Source: Novosphingobium sp. PhB165
GTDB lineage: Bacteria > Pseudomonadota > Alphaproteobacteria > Sphingomonadales > Sphingomonadaceae
DNA: 64,000 bases
Direction of reading: 5' to 3'
NCBI RefSeq assembly: GCF_004341845.1
Contig: NZ_SLVB01000004.1
Coordinates: forward strand, 372,001-436,000
The notes under the pieces were generated by a model. That model was not told where the DNA came from. It saw only the letters and a list, made by a program, of their open reading frames with translations, and did no database searches. Shown one piece after another: positions 18,336-26,823 of the stretch. A program made the translations under genes and the position numbers. Each line of letters begins with the position of its first letter. Position 1 is the first letter of the stretch.

Positions 18336-19256
18336 ATGGCCGACCTGCGCTTCGAAAATCGTGTCGCCGTGATCACCGGCGGCGGGCGTGGGCTCGGTCG
18401 GGCGCACGCACTGCTGCTGGCGAGCCGGGGCTGCAAGATCGTCGTCAACGATCCCGGCGTCTCGATGGCGGGCGATGCCACCGACGAAGGCCCGGCCGAG
18501 GCGCTTGCCGCTGAAATCCGCGCGGCGGGCGGGGAGGCTGTCGCCAACACCGACAGCGTCGCCACGCCGGAAGGCGGCAAGGCGATCATCCAGTCCGCGC
18601 TCGATGCCTTTGGGCGGATTGATATCCTGATCCACTCGGCCGGGAACGTGCGGCGCGGCAGCCTGTCCGAACTCGCGTACGAGGATTTCACCAGCGTCCT
18701 CGATGTCCACCTGAAGGGCGCCTATCACGTCGTGCGCGAGGCGTTTCCGCACATGATGGCGCAGGGCTTCGGGCGCATCGTGCTGACCAGTTCGATCAAC
18801 GGGCTCTACGGCAAGTCGGACAATGTGACTTATGCGATGTGCAAGGCGGGTTTCATGGGCCTGTCCAACACCGCCGCGATCGAGGGGCAGCACAATAACG
18901 TGAAGTCCAACCTGATCGTGCCCGCTGCCGTCACCCGCATGTCCGAAGGGATCGACACCAGCCAGTTCCCGCCGATGGAACCGGAACAGGTGGCGCCGAT
19001 GGTCGGCTATCTCTGCCATGAAAGCTGCGAGGCTTCGGGCGAGATGTTCGTCGCCATGGGCGGCCGTCTGGCGCGGGCCAAGGTGATGGAGAACGAGGGC
19101 GCGTTCCGGCCGGACTGGTCGCTTGAGCAAGTGGCCGAGCAGATCGATGCCATCCGTAACGGCGGTGAGGCGCTGGCCTTCCCGCCAGTGCCCGATGGGC
19201 AGTTGGAACATTTGCTTTATGGTTTTGCGATGATCCGGCGCGAAACGGTGGCCTGA
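18336..19256 (+). CDS. Short-chain dehydrogenase/reductase (3-hydroxyacyl-CoA dehydrogenase type)
   Basis: 306 residues. Rossmann motif ITGGGRGLGRAHALLLASRG, acidic residue in VVNDPG suggesting NAD preference, SAG in place of NAG (IHSAGNVRRG), catalytic Ser (LTSSINGLYG) and YxxxK (YAMCK). Length and the N-terminal stretch ADLRFENRVAVITGG resemble the dehydrogenase part of peroxisomal multifunctional enzyme 2, so a beta-oxidation-like step is likely. It is last in the rightward run and is followed by a long palindrome. Confidence 0.87.
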   Translation: MADLRFENRVAVITGGGRGLGRAHALLLASRGCKIVVNDPGVSMAGDATDEGPAEALAAEIRAAGGEAVANTDSVATPEGGKAIIQSALDAFGRIDILIHSAGNVRRGSLSELAYEDFTSVLDVHLKGAYHVVREAFPHMMAQGFGRIVLTSSINGLYGKSDNVTYAMCKAGFMGLSNTAAIEGQHNNVKSNLIVPAAVTRMSEGIDTSQFPPMEPEQVAPMVGYLCHESCEASGEMFVAMGGRLARAKVMENEGAFRPDWSLEQVAEQIDAIRNGGEALAFPPVPDGQLEHLLYGFAMIRRETVA

Positions 19257-19332
19257 GGGGGCAGGGAGCGAATTCACGGGTTCGATGGTTGTGAAAACCT
19301 ACCGCAGCAGTCAGCCTGGAAACGCTCTCCAC

Positions 19333-19404
19333 CCGCTCAGGCTGAGCTTGTCGAAGCCCCCTGCGGCGTGGTGCTGCGGGCTTCGACAAGCTCAGCCTGA
19401 GCGG
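19333..19404. repeat. REP-like palindrome, 27-bp perfect arms
   Basis: Bases 19333-19359 and 19378-19404 are exact reverse complements of each other, with an 18-base loop. The core TGAGCTTGTCGAAG recurs near 46,800 and 46,935. It lies between the SDR and the converging TetR gene and may act as transcription terminator and as a REP element. Confidence 0.8.
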
Positions 19405-19477
19405 TGTGGGGGGCAAAATCCAGAAAGTCTGAACATAGTCCGACTTTTCAGGTTTTGGGGTGCCTTGCCGACAGTGA

Positions 19478-20038
19478 CTAGCCGCGCAAGTCCTGCAGGC
19501 AGCGGGTAAACCAGTCCGCCACTTGCGCGCGCTCGCTTTCGCCGAAGCCGGTCAGCGGCAAGTGGCGCAAGAAGAACACGAAGCCGATCGACAGGATCGA
19601 GATTTCGAGCGCCTTCACGGCGCCGCTCTCGCCGCCAATCGCCTCCGCCATGGGCGCGATGCAGCGCCGCGCGAAGACCTGCGCGGCGATCTCGGCCGCT
19701 TCCGGCGCGCCGGAGGCCATGGCGATCATCAGCATCGGCTGCACCGATTCCGCACTTCCCAGCAATTCCGTCGTGATGTGCCGGGCGAAGTCTTCGGGCG
19801 CGACGGCCAGCAGCGGCTCGACCGCCATGGCCTGATCCAGTGCCGCCTCGAACAGCCCCGCTTTCGATCCGTAATAGCGCAGCAGCAGCGGCGAACTGAT
19901 CCCGGCGCGCGCGGCGATTTCGCGGATGCCGGTATGCGAATAGCCGCTGGTCGAGAACAAGTGCTTGGCCGCATCGAGAATGCGCGCACGCGTGGCTTCT
20001 GCGTTTCTGGCGCCATTGCGGGGAGAAGGTGCTTCCAT
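19478..20038 (-). CDS. TetR-family transcriptional regulator
   Basis: 186 residues from ATG 20038. HTH of TetR type (RARILDAAKHLFSTSGYSHT, then GIREIAARAGISSPLLLRYY) and a helical C-terminal ligand domain. A longer frame starts at ATG 20104, but that would place the start codon on a perfect 6-bp-arm dyad (20087-20102) in the spacer to the divergent hydrolase, so the shorter start is preferred. It probably represses the hydrolase and itself. Confidence 0.85.
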   Translation of the reverse strand: MEAPSPRNGARNAEATRARILDAAKHLFSTSGYSHTGIREIAARAGISSPLLLRYYGSKAGLFEAALDQAMAVEPLLAVAPEDFARHITTELLGSAESVQPMLMIAMASGAPEAAEIAAQVFARRCIAPMAEAIGGESGAVKALEISILSIGFVFFLRHLPLTGFGESERAQVADWFTRCLQDLRG

Positions 20039-20060
20039 CGCCCGCAGGCTATCGCCGGGA

Positions 20061-20102
20061 TTGACAGAAGGGCAAGAGCAACCGAAGTTATCAGTCGATA
20101 AC
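20061..20102. promoter_or_regulatory. TetR operator dyad with adjacent -35-like hexamer
   Basis: GTTATC-AGTC-GATAAC (20087-20102) is an inverted repeat between the divergent TetR and hydrolase genes. A TTGACA hexamer lies at 20061-20066 on the plus strand; the dyad covers where a -10 box would be, fitting repression. The -10 itself is not clear. Confidence 0.5.
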
Positions 20103-20123
20103 ATAACTGCGGAGAAGGCTGAG

Positions 20124-20840
20124 ATGGCGACTTTCGTTCTCGTTCACGGCGGCGGTCACGGTGGCTGGTGTTACAAGCCGGTGGCGCAGCGGCTGCGTGC
20201 CATGGGGCATGAAGTGCACACGCCCTCGCTCAGCGGCCTTGGCGATCGCAAGCATCTGCTGAGCCCGGCGATCGACCTCGACACCCATATCGACGACGTG
20301 GCCCAGTTGCTGGAGTTCGAGGATCTGACCGACGCGATCCTGGTTGGCCACAGCTATGGCGGCATGGTCATCACCGGCGCGGCGGATCGCCAGCCGGGGC
20401 GGGTGGGGCACCGTGTCTATCTGGATGCCGCTTATCCGGTCGACGGGGAATCGCTGCACGAACATGCCTTTGAAATGATCGATCAGGCGCGCCAGACGAT
20501 GCGGCAAGTGGATGGGGTGGACGTGGTGCTTGAGCCCATGCCGGGCTTCGCCGCTTTCTTTGGCGTGACAGACCCGGAACTGGGCGCCTGGACCGATGCG
20601 CGGCTGACGCGGCAGCCGTGGAAATGCTTTGCGCAGAAGATCGCTTTCACTGGCGAATCGGCCATGCGGGCGATTCCCGAGAGCCACCTGATCTGCACAT
20701 CAACCATCCCCGGACGCGATATGCCGCTGCTGACCGAGCGTTCTGAGGGGCGTGTGTGGGATATCGACACCGGTCACGATCTCATGCTCACCGAGCCCGA
20801 CTGGGTCGCCGAGCGGCTGGACGCCATCGCCCGGATCTGA
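20124..20840 (+). CDS. Alpha/beta hydrolase (EstC / salicylate esterase type)
   Basis: 238 residues. Begins MATFVLVHGGGHGGWCYKPV, with the nucleophile elbow GHSYGGM about a third in and the C-terminal His in DTGHDLML. This matches the small plant-esterase-like bacterial hydrolases (methyl-ester esterases, hydroxynitrile lyase-like fold). GGAGAAGG at 20111-20118 sets ATG 20124; the frame stays open further upstream, but that part overlaps the TetR gene. Substrate unknown. Confidence 0.84.
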   Translation: MATFVLVHGGGHGGWCYKPVAQRLRAMGHEVHTPSLSGLGDRKHLLSPAIDLDTHIDDVAQLLEFEDLTDAILVGHSYGGMVITGAADRQPGRVGHRVYLDAAYPVDGESLHEHAFEMIDQARQTMRQVDGVDVVLEPMPGFAAFFGVTDPELGAWTDARLTRQPWKCFAQKIAFTGESAMRAIPESHLICTSTIPGRDMPLLTERSEGRVWDIDTGHDLMLTEPDWVAERLDAIARI

Positions 20841-21025
20841 AAATTGCTCGGTTAAGGAGATACTTGCGGTCAAAAACGGCCGATCGCGTTCGTGAATCCA
20901 TGCTTCACCAAATGCGGTGACGCTGTAGCAAGGTGATACGGGGTGAGAACCCACGTTGTTTGTGCGGATTGACAGCCGGTGCCACTCTGGGATTTTGGCT
21001 GCATCCGCTTGAACGGGCTGCAACG

Positions 21026-21475
21026 ATGGCGAGTTCCTTGACCGAACCAGTTTCCGACACCCACGTCTGGATCGCGCGCCTGCGCGATTTTCTGCACGAT
21101 TGCGCCGGCAGCGCGTCCGCGGAGGAGCACGACCGCATTCGCGAGGCCGTGTTGCTGCTGCACGATCCGGACGGGCAGAGCGGCGCGACGTTCGAGCCCA
21201 CCACGATCGAGGCGATGCTCTCGTGCGGAGCCGCCGAGAGCGCGGTGTTCGCCATCGTCGGGCCCGACGTCAATTGCATGGTCTCTCGCGGGAGCGCGGG
21301 ATCGTGCCTGGCAACGCTGGTCCTGCCGGATGGGTCCGAGGAAGTGATCTCCGAAGGCGCCACGTTCGGGCTGGCGCTGCTGGCCGCCTATGTCTCGATG
21401 ATCCTTTCGGGTCTTGAGCGCGATGACGGGATGTCAGCGCCGCTCACTTTGCCGAATGGTGCAAGGCTGCACTGA
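21026..21475 (+). CDS. Hypothetical protein beside the flagellar locus
   Basis: 149 residues, acidic, no signal peptide or clear membrane helix; contains two or three Cys (FLHDCAGSAS, MLSCGAAES, PDVNCMVSRG). I recognise no family. Start is uncertain: no strong ribosome site precedes ATG 21026. Its codon use and the absence of stops favour it over the overlapping minus-strand frames. It converges on the flagellar-side response regulator. Confidence 0.5.
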   Translation: MASSLTEPVSDTHVWIARLRDFLHDCAGSASAEEHDRIREAVLLLHDPDGQSGATFEPTTIEAMLSCGAAESAVFAIVGPDVNCMVSRGSAGSCLATLVLPDGSEEVISEGATFGLALLAAYVSMILSGLERDDGMSAPLTLPNGARLH

Positions 21476-21761
21476 GACAAGCAGGAAACGGCACCGCATT
21501 AAACGGGACGGGGTATCCGGTAGGTCGCACGAAGACCGGATCCCCCGCCAGTTAGCTTATCAAGGGTTCCGCGACGGCTCCGGTCAGGAGGGGATTGTGA
21601 CCGTGCCGCCATGCCCGGGACTTGCTTGACCGGGCTGCGGGACCGAATGCCGGCAAGGTGATCGAGTGGCTGCCGGCAGATCGTGAATGGCACGGTTCCC
21701 GCTAAACCTTCGTGCCTGCGGCGCTAAGGTCAAATCCGGGATCATCCGAACCATTGCGTTG
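21476..21761. other. Convergent intergenic region with two hairpins
   Basis: 286 bases without a gene. Contains ATCCGGT (21515-21521) / ACCGGAT (21535-21541) and GCCCGG (21613-21618) / CCGGGC (21630-21635). Probably terminators for the two converging genes. Confidence 0.4.
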
Positions 21762-22364
21762 TCAATTGACCAGCGCCGCCTCGATGGCGATGCGGATCGC
21801 GTCCGAGGTGTGGTTGGCACCCAGCTTGTTGAGCATGTTGGCGCGGTGGATTTCCACCGTGCGCGGGCTGATCGAGAGCTTTTCTCCGATCAGGCGGTTC
21901 GACAGGCCGCTGGCAACACCGCCCAACACCTCGCGTTCGCGGCGGGTGAGGCGTTCGACGCGGGCGCGGGCCATGACTTCGCGAAGCTTGGCATTGCCCA
22001 CGCTTTCCGCGCGTTCGATGGCGCGGGAGAGCGTGTCGTTGAGTTCGGCGGCGGAGATCGGCCAGGCAATATAGTCGATCGCGCCGTCGAGAATGGCCTC
22101 CACGATGCGGTTGGCGGAAGGGGCTTCGCTGAAGGCGATGATCGGGAACCATTCGCCATGCTGGGCCATCGATTCGATCAGATCGTCGATCGCACCGGCT
22201 TCGTCATGGATCAGGATGACACCGGATCGCGGCCAGGTGCTGGAAAGTTCGGAAATGTTCTCGAACGGTTCGACGTGAATGTTGCCGCTGGACAAGGCGT
22301 GGCTGATCGCGGCGCGGCGCCGCATGTCGTTGTCGATGAGGATGAGGTTCGAAATCCGCTCCAT
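21762..22364 (-). CDS. FixJ-type response regulator with atypical receiver
   Basis: 200 residues. The first about 120 look like a receiver domain (LILIDNDMRRR at the start, VILIHDEAG where the phosphoacceptor Asp belongs), but the conserved Lys-Pro near the end is Trp-Pro (DYIAWPIS). The C-terminus is a LuxR-type HTH (LTRREREVLGGVASGLSNRL). AAGGAGG at 22371-22377 gives a strong ribosome site. Located just downstream of fliS on the same strand, so probably a flagellar or surface-life regulator; targets unknown. The missing Lys suggests a pseudo-receiver. Confidence 0.82.
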   Translation of the reverse strand: MERISNLILIDNDMRRRAAISHALSSGNIHVEPFENISELSSTWPRSGVILIHDEAGAIDDLIESMAQHGEWFPIIAFSEAPSANRIVEAILDGAIDYIAWPISAAELNDTLSRAIERAESVGNAKLREVMARARVERLTRREREVLGGVASGLSNRLIGEKLSISPRTVEIHRANMLNKLGANHTSDAIRIAIEAALVN

Positions 22365-22535
22365 GGGTATCCTCCTTATTCGGCATCTGCCTTAAGGGAG
22401 ATATCTCAGGTCGGTGAAAAAGCGGCCGGAGACCTGATCCGAAATCGTGGCACTCGGGGTGGTTTGCGGAAAAGAACCCATGCAATCAGTCGCAAAGCAG
22501 CAACCGAAACGGAAGTACCTCCTGCGGAAGTGCCC

Positions 22536-22907
22536 CTATTCGCCTTGCAGAGCGCGCCCGATTTCCTCGAAATCCTTGCGCAGTGTCCCGATCTGGCGCG
22601 AATCGAAGCTGATCGCGGAATCGAGCACCGTGCGCCGCGCCGCCTCGTAAAGCTGATTGAGCGCGGCCGCCATGCTGCTCTCCCCCGAGATGCCCAGTTG
22701 CAGCGCGGTTATCGCCGTCAGCGCACGCGTGAGCGAGCGGCTTCTCAGCGCATTGTCGCCGATGCGTTCGGCGTGGATCGCCGTGCCGAGCGCGGCGACC
22801 AGATGTTCGTAACACAAGTGGACCAGATCGGCCGGTTTGGCGCCGTTGACGCGGGCGTCGAAGTCGACGCGGCGATAGGCATCGTTGGGGTTCTGTTGGC
22901 GCAGCAT
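22536..22907 (-). CDS. fliS: Flagellar export chaperone FliS
   Basis: 123 residues. FliS binds the C-terminus of flagellin in the cytoplasm to stop early polymerisation and deliver it to FlhA. The N-terminal segment NPNDAYRRVDFDARVNGAKP, followed by LVHLCYEHL, matches the FliS four-helix fold. Its start is one base beyond the fliD stop, and fliD-fliS is the usual order. Shares the sigma-28-like promoter upstream of fliD. Confidence 0.88.
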   Translation of the reverse strand: MLRQQNPNDAYRRVDFDARVNGAKPADLVHLCYEHLVAALGTAIHAERIGDNALRSRSLTRALTAITALQLGISGESSMAAALNQLYEAARRTVLDSAISFDSRQIGTLRKDFEEIGRALQGE

Positions 22908-22908
22908 C

Positions 22909-24363
22909 TCAGTCGCTCGACTTGTTCCACTGGGCGATCTGGCCTTGCAGCATGCTTAGGGTCGATTTGGAGACGCTGATGCGCGTCTCGGAAACGGTGA
23001 ATTGCGAGGCGAGCCGCGCCCGCAGCGCCTCCTGCTGGTCGGCCAGGTCGCTCTGGTCCGAGGCCACTTGCGCCAGTTGCTTGGTGTAGCGGGAGATCGA
23101 TCCGCCCAGCGAGCTGGTGTCCGTGCTGGAACTGGCCGTGCGGTAGATCTTGTCGAGCGTGCCGAACACGCCGTTGATGCCGTTGGTGAACATCGCGGCG
23201 ACGCCGTCGGGATCGGCGGCGATGGTCGCGGTCAGCCGGTCGTTGTCGAGCGTGAACGTGCCGTCGCGCTGGGTCTTCAGCCCGAGGTCGGCAAGGGTTT
23301 TCGCCATCCCCGTGGCATTCGGCATGATCGTGGCACTGCCCAGCCCCGAGAGCGCGCGCTTGAGCGACCGGGCGCCGCTGTCATTGGCGAGATCGCCGCC
23401 CACCGCCGTCGCCGTGTTGAGCGCGCCCACCACTTCGTTCAGCGCATCGACCAGGTCCTGCATGGACGAGGCGATCGAGGTGGTGGGATCGGCAAAGCTG
23501 ACCGTGGTGGGCGCTCCGGTGTTGGTGCCGGTGAGGGTGAGCTTCACGCCGGGGATCACGTCGGTCAACGTGTTGGATGCGGACGTGATCGACAGGCCGT
23601 CGACCTTGAGCGAGGCATCGCCGGCGGTCGCCAGCACCGTGCCGGTGGTCGAGCCCGGGGTCCATGCAAGGTTGGAGAGGCCCGGCGCGTCGGCATTCTC
23701 GGTGGCTTGCAGCGTGAAGGCGTTCTTCGCCCCCTCCGCGCCCTTGAGCACGAGCTGGGCGCCGTCCACCGTCTGCGCGACATAGGCCGTGACGCCCGAA
23801 TTGGCGGCGTTGATCTTGGTGGCGACGTCCGCCAGCGTGTCATCGCTGTCGACAGTGATGTTGACCGCCGCGTGGGTGGTATCCTCGCTGAAGCTGCTGC
23901 CCGAGACGGTGCCGAAGCGCAGCGTCAGCGTGCCCGCACCGACAAGGTCGGTCTTGGCGGCATAAGCCTTGCTGGCGATCTGCTGGGCCGAGGCGAGCTT
24001 GGTGACTTCCAGCGAATAGGTCCCGGTGGGCGTGGTGGATCCGGTCAGCCCGCCGGTTGCCACCGCGCTGTTGGCGACATTCGGCGTGCGCGCCAGATCG
24101 CCGCTGCGGACCAGTGTGCCCAGTGAGGTGTCGATCGCCAGCAGCATCGACTTGATGTTGGAGGCGGTGGAAATCTGGGTGTTGAGCTTGTCGGCTTTCG
24201 TCGTCAGCTGGTCTGTGCGGGTGGCGAACTGGGCGATGGCAAGGTTGTTGGCCAGGGCTGCCATGTCGACGCCGCTGCCGCCGCCCAGCGCCGTCACCAG
24301 CGAGGTTGTAGCCAAGGACGAGGCCGCGCTCGTCGTCGAGGTGGTGGACGTGGTGGTAGCCAT
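22909..24363 (-). CDS. fliD: Flagellar filament cap protein FliD (HAP2)
   Basis: 484 residues. Caps the growing filament and folds incoming flagellin. FliD N-domain hallmark GGGSGVDMAALANNLAIAQ is at about residue 27, with Ala/Thr/Ser-rich middle domains and a C-terminal coiled coil (the last about 60 residues, SRYTKQLAQVASDQSDLADQ onward). The N-terminal about 25 residues are almost only Ser/Thr/Ala. No ribosome site precedes ATG 24363; a sigma-28-like promoter places the transcript start at about the ATG. Confidence 0.92.
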   Translation of the reverse strand: MATTTSTTSTTSAASSLATTSLVTALGGGSGVDMAALANNLAIAQFATRTDQLTTKADKLNTQISTASNIKSMLLAIDTSLGTLVRSGDLARTPNVANSAVATGGLTGSTTPTGTYSLEVTKLASAQQIASKAYAAKTDLVGAGTLTLRFGTVSGSSFSEDTTHAAVNITVDSDDTLADVATKINAANSGVTAYVAQTVDGAQLVLKGAEGAKNAFTLQATENADAPGLSNLAWTPGSTTGTVLATAGDASLKVDGLSITSASNTLTDVIPGVKLTLTGTNTGAPTTVSFADPTTSIASSMQDLVDALNEVVGALNTATAVGGDLANDSGARSLKRALSGLGSATIMPNATGMAKTLADLGLKTQRDGTFTLDNDRLTATIAADPDGVAAMFTNGINGVFGTLDKIYRTASSSTDTSSLGGSISRYTKQLAQVASDQSDLADQQEALRARLASQFTVSETRISVSKSTLSMLQGQIAQWNKSSD

Positions 24364-24370
24364 GCAGCGC

Positions 24371-24398
24371 AGGACGGCAGGGACGGCGGATATTTAAG
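24371..24398 (-). promoter_or_regulatory. Sigma-28 (FliA)-type promoter of fliD-fliS
   Basis: On the minus strand CTTAA (24398-24394), 15 bases, then GCCGTCCT (24378-24371). Same spacing and sequence type as upstream of flagellin, flgM and the sigma-54 activator. E. coli FliA promoters read TAAA-N15-GCCGATAA. Confidence 0.65.
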
Positions 24399-24468
24399 GG
24401 CCGTCGGCAAGCCGGGCTGATCCATTTGCGCTGGCGTGGTTCGTCGCGGGGTGCCGCGGTCTCCCCTG

Positions 24469-24565
24469 CCCTTTCGTCATTGTGAGGAGGCGAAGCCGAC
24501 GCGGCAATCCAGAGCGGCTGGATGCGCCCCTGGATTGCTTCGCTGCGCTCGCAATGACGAAAGGG
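24469..24565. repeat. REP-like imperfect palindrome
   Basis: The arms, starting CCCTTTCGTCATTG and ending CAATGACGAAAGGG, are imperfect inverted copies. It is the same family as the element at 56,910. It sits between the flhB stop and the fliD promoter and probably closes the long fli operon. Confidence 0.7.
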
Positions 24566-24603
24566 GGCGGGAGGTGATGCCCGGACGGCGCGGCTGGACT
24601 CCC

Positions 24604-25740
24604 TTATGTCCCCGGTCCCTCCAACCGCCCGTCGGCATCGAAGCGGAGCGTGACGGGCACCGCCACTTCGGGTGCCGCGCGGCGCTCCCCGCGTTTGAGC
24701 GAGAGCACGAACGCCAGGATCGCGGCGACGGCGACATAGTGCTCTTCCCGGATCATCTGCTTCTCGCGCGTGGTGTAGAACACCGAGCGGGCGAGCGTGG
24801 GATAGGCGAGCATCGGCACCGCATATTCGGCGGCCAGTTCGCGCATCGCCATGGCCTTGTCGCCGCGTCCCTTGGCCAGAACCACCGGGGCGGGCGCCTT
24901 GGCGGGATCGTAGGCCAGTGCGACCGAGAAATGCGTGGGATTGGTGATGACGAACTGCGCTTCCTTCATCGCCGGGATCAGGCCGCCCATCGCGATCTTG
25001 CGCTGGCGCTCCTTGATCGCGGCCTTCTTCTCGGGCGCGCCTTCGGCATCCTTGTTTTCGTCCCGCACTTCCTGAAGCGTCATCTTCAGGCGCATCAGGC
25101 GGCGTACCATCTGCACCGGCAGGTCGAACATCGCGATCAGGAACAGCCCGCCCGCCAGCCAGAACAGCAAGTGGGTGATGCCGCTCCATGCGGCGGTGAC
25201 TTGCCCCAGAAGGTCTCCGCCGCCCATTTGCACGAGCATGGCGATCCCTCCCCGGGCCCAGACCCAGGCGATCGTCAGCAGCAGGACGACTTTGGCGACG
25301 CCCTTGCCCATCTCGATCCACCCGGTCGGCCCGAACATCCGCTTGAGGCCGGAGAGCGGATCGATCCGCGACCCCTTGGGCAGGACATTGCTGCCCAGCC
25401 AGCGCCCCTCGCCAAAGCCGAGCTGCGAAACGAGGGAGACGAGGATCACGCCGATCCCGAGCACCAGGATCGGCGGCAGCAGCTCGACCAGAACTTGCAG
25501 CAGGCGCTGGCCCGGCGTGAAGTCGTCGATATCGGCGCGGCGCCAGGTGAACCCGGTGGCCAGCGCGCGCAGCAGCCGGTCCAGCACCCATGGCCCGGCG
25601 AGTGCCAGCCATGCGCCGCCCATTGCCACGCCCGCCGCCGTCGCCATCTCGCGCGAGCGGATGACATCGCCCTTCTCGGCAGCGTCTTTCCGGCGTTTGG
25701 CGGTGGGGGCGAAGCTCTTTTCGCCTTCCTGCTCGCTCAT
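24604..25740 (-). CDS. flhB: Flagellar export switch protein FlhB
   Basis: 378 residues. Inner-membrane part of the flagellar type III export gate; controls the change from hook to filament substrates. N-terminal SEQEGEKSFAPTAKRRKDA is typical (usual form EKTE-PTPKKLREA), four hydrophobic segments follow, then the self-cleaving motif NPTH at 267-270, close to position 269 in Salmonella. Last gene of the run from the sigma-54 activator; 9 bases after fliR. Confidence 0.93.
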   Translation of the reverse strand: MSEQEGEKSFAPTAKRRKDAAEKGDVIRSREMATAAGVAMGGAWLALAGPWVLDRLLRALATGFTWRRADIDDFTPGQRLLQVLVELLPPILVLGIGVILVSLVSQLGFGEGRWLGSNVLPKGSRIDPLSGLKRMFGPTGWIEMGKGVAKVVLLLTIAWVWARGGIAMLVQMGGGDLLGQVTAAWSGITHLLFWLAGGLFLIAMFDLPVQMVRRLMRLKMTLQEVRDENKDAEGAPEKKAAIKERQRKIAMGGLIPAMKEAQFVITNPTHFSVALAYDPAKAPAPVVLAKGRGDKAMAMRELAAEYAVPMLAYPTLARSVFYTTREKQMIREEHYVAVAAILAFVLSLKRGERRAAPEVAVPVTLRFDADGRLEGPGT

Positions 25741-25749
25741 GCCATGGCC

Positions 25750-26532
25750 TCAGGGGTGCATCACGGCGGCGGCCTGCTCGATGGCGTCGGCAGAGAGACG
25801 GGTGACGAGATCGGTCAGGACCGGCGCGCTGGCCAGCAGGGCGGCGATCCCGCCCAGCACGCCCGCCGGCAGGCCCAGCGCGAAAAGATTGAGCGCGGGG
25901 GCCGAGCGGCTGAGAACGCCCGTCGCCACTTGCACCACCAGCAGGACCAGACAGCCGGGCAGAGCTATCGCCGCGCCGGTGGCGAATGTGCGCGAGGCGA
26001 AGGAGGCGACCAGCGCGAACCGCTGCGGGCCTAGCCATGTCTGGCCCGGCGGGAACGTCCGGTAGCTTTCCACCAGCAGCGCAAACCATTGCAGGTGCGC
26101 GCCCAGCGCCAGGAACATCAGCGTCAGCACCACGGTAAAATACTGGCCGAGCGCGGGCGATTGCGCGCCCGAATTGGGATCGACCGAGACCGCCATGTTC
26201 ATGCCCATCGATCCGCCCACCACTTCGGCGGCCAGGATCGGCGCGGCAAAGGCCAGTTGCAGCGCGAAGCCGAGCGCAAGACCGATGCAGACTTCTCCGC
26301 TGACCGCGAGCATCCCCATCAGCGAGAACAGCGCGGGCGGGGCCTGCACCTGGGTCCACGCGCAGACCATCACCGCGATGGCGCCGGCCACGATCACCCG
26401 GGCTTGCGGCGGCACTCCGGCAATTCCGAACATCGGCGCGGCCAGCAGCGCGGCGCCGATCCGCGTCATCACGAAGAGCAGCCGCCAGAATTCGTGTTCG
26501 ACCGGGCCGAAACCGAAATCGAGCCCGATCAT
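25750..26532 (-). CDS. fliR: Flagellar export gate protein FliR
   Basis: 260 residues, hydrophobic throughout with about six membrane segments; FliR joins FliP and FliQ in the export channel. Family landmarks are VMTRIGAALLAAPMFG near the start and PPQARVIVAGAIAV, and LALGFALQLAFAA in the middle. ATG 26532 overlaps the fliQ stop by 4 bases; the frame extends upstream only as a shadow of fliQ. Confidence 0.9.
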   Translation of the reverse strand: MIGLDFGFGPVEHEFWRLLFVMTRIGAALLAAPMFGIAGVPPQARVIVAGAIAVMVCAWTQVQAPPALFSLMGMLAVSGEVCIGLALGFALQLAFAAPILAAEVVGGSMGMNMAVSVDPNSGAQSPALGQYFTVVLTLMFLALGAHLQWFALLVESYRTFPPGQTWLGPQRFALVASFASRTFATGAAIALPGCLVLLVVQVATGVLSRSAPALNLFALGLPAGVLGGIAALLASAPVLTDLVTRLSADAIEQAAAVMHP

Positions 26533-26819
26533 GGCGCCACCTGCTCGGCCTGTCCGGTCCGGGCGATCTCGGCGAAGACCTCCTGCGTGAAATCGCCGAT
26601 CAGCGTCATCATCGAACTGCCGAGCACCACCAGCACCAGCGCGGTCACTGCCAGCTTGGGCACGAACGTCAGCGTCTGTTCGTTCACCGAAGTCGCCGCC
26701 TGAATCACGCCCACCACCAGCCCGACCGCGAGCGAGGCGATCAGCACCGGCGCGGCGACCAGCGCGGTCACCCACAGCATCTTGTCCGCCAGTTCGAGCA
26801 GGGCGCCGATGTCTTCCAT
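26529..26819 (-). CDS. fliQ: Flagellar export gate protein FliQ
   Basis: 96 residues with two membrane helices (LWVTALVAAPVLIASLAVGL and VTALVLVVLGSSMMTLIGDF) and the conserved ATSVNEQTLTFVPKL between them. FliQ wraps the FliP/FliR channel. Four bases after fliP and overlapping fliR. Confidence 0.92.
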   Translation of the reverse strand: MEDIGALLELADKMLWVTALVAAPVLIASLAVGLVVGVIQAATSVNEQTLTFVPKLAVTALVLVVLGSSMMTLIGDFTQEVFAEIARTGQAEQVAP

Positions 26820-26823
26820 GGCC

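Noticed and set aside
20841..21025. Possible riboswitch-like leader (GGTGAGAACCC followed by ACAGCC..GCCACTCTGG) before the hypothetical gene
   Set aside because: It loosely recalls cobalamin riboswitch pieces, but the conserved boxes and their order do not match, and the downstream gene gives no support.
22371..22410. CTTAAGGCAGATGCCG upstream of the response regulator
   Set aside because: The two blocks are 7 bases apart, not 15, so it is not a FliA-type site.
22448..22463. Sigma-54-like TGGCACTCGGGGTGG on the plus strand
   Set aside because: The -12 has GG instead of GC, and it points into the 3' end of fliS on the wrong strand.
23840..26359. 839-codon minus-strand frame over fliD, flhB and fliR
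   Set aside because: Crosses several conserved flagellar genes out of frame; Arg/Gly-rich shadow.
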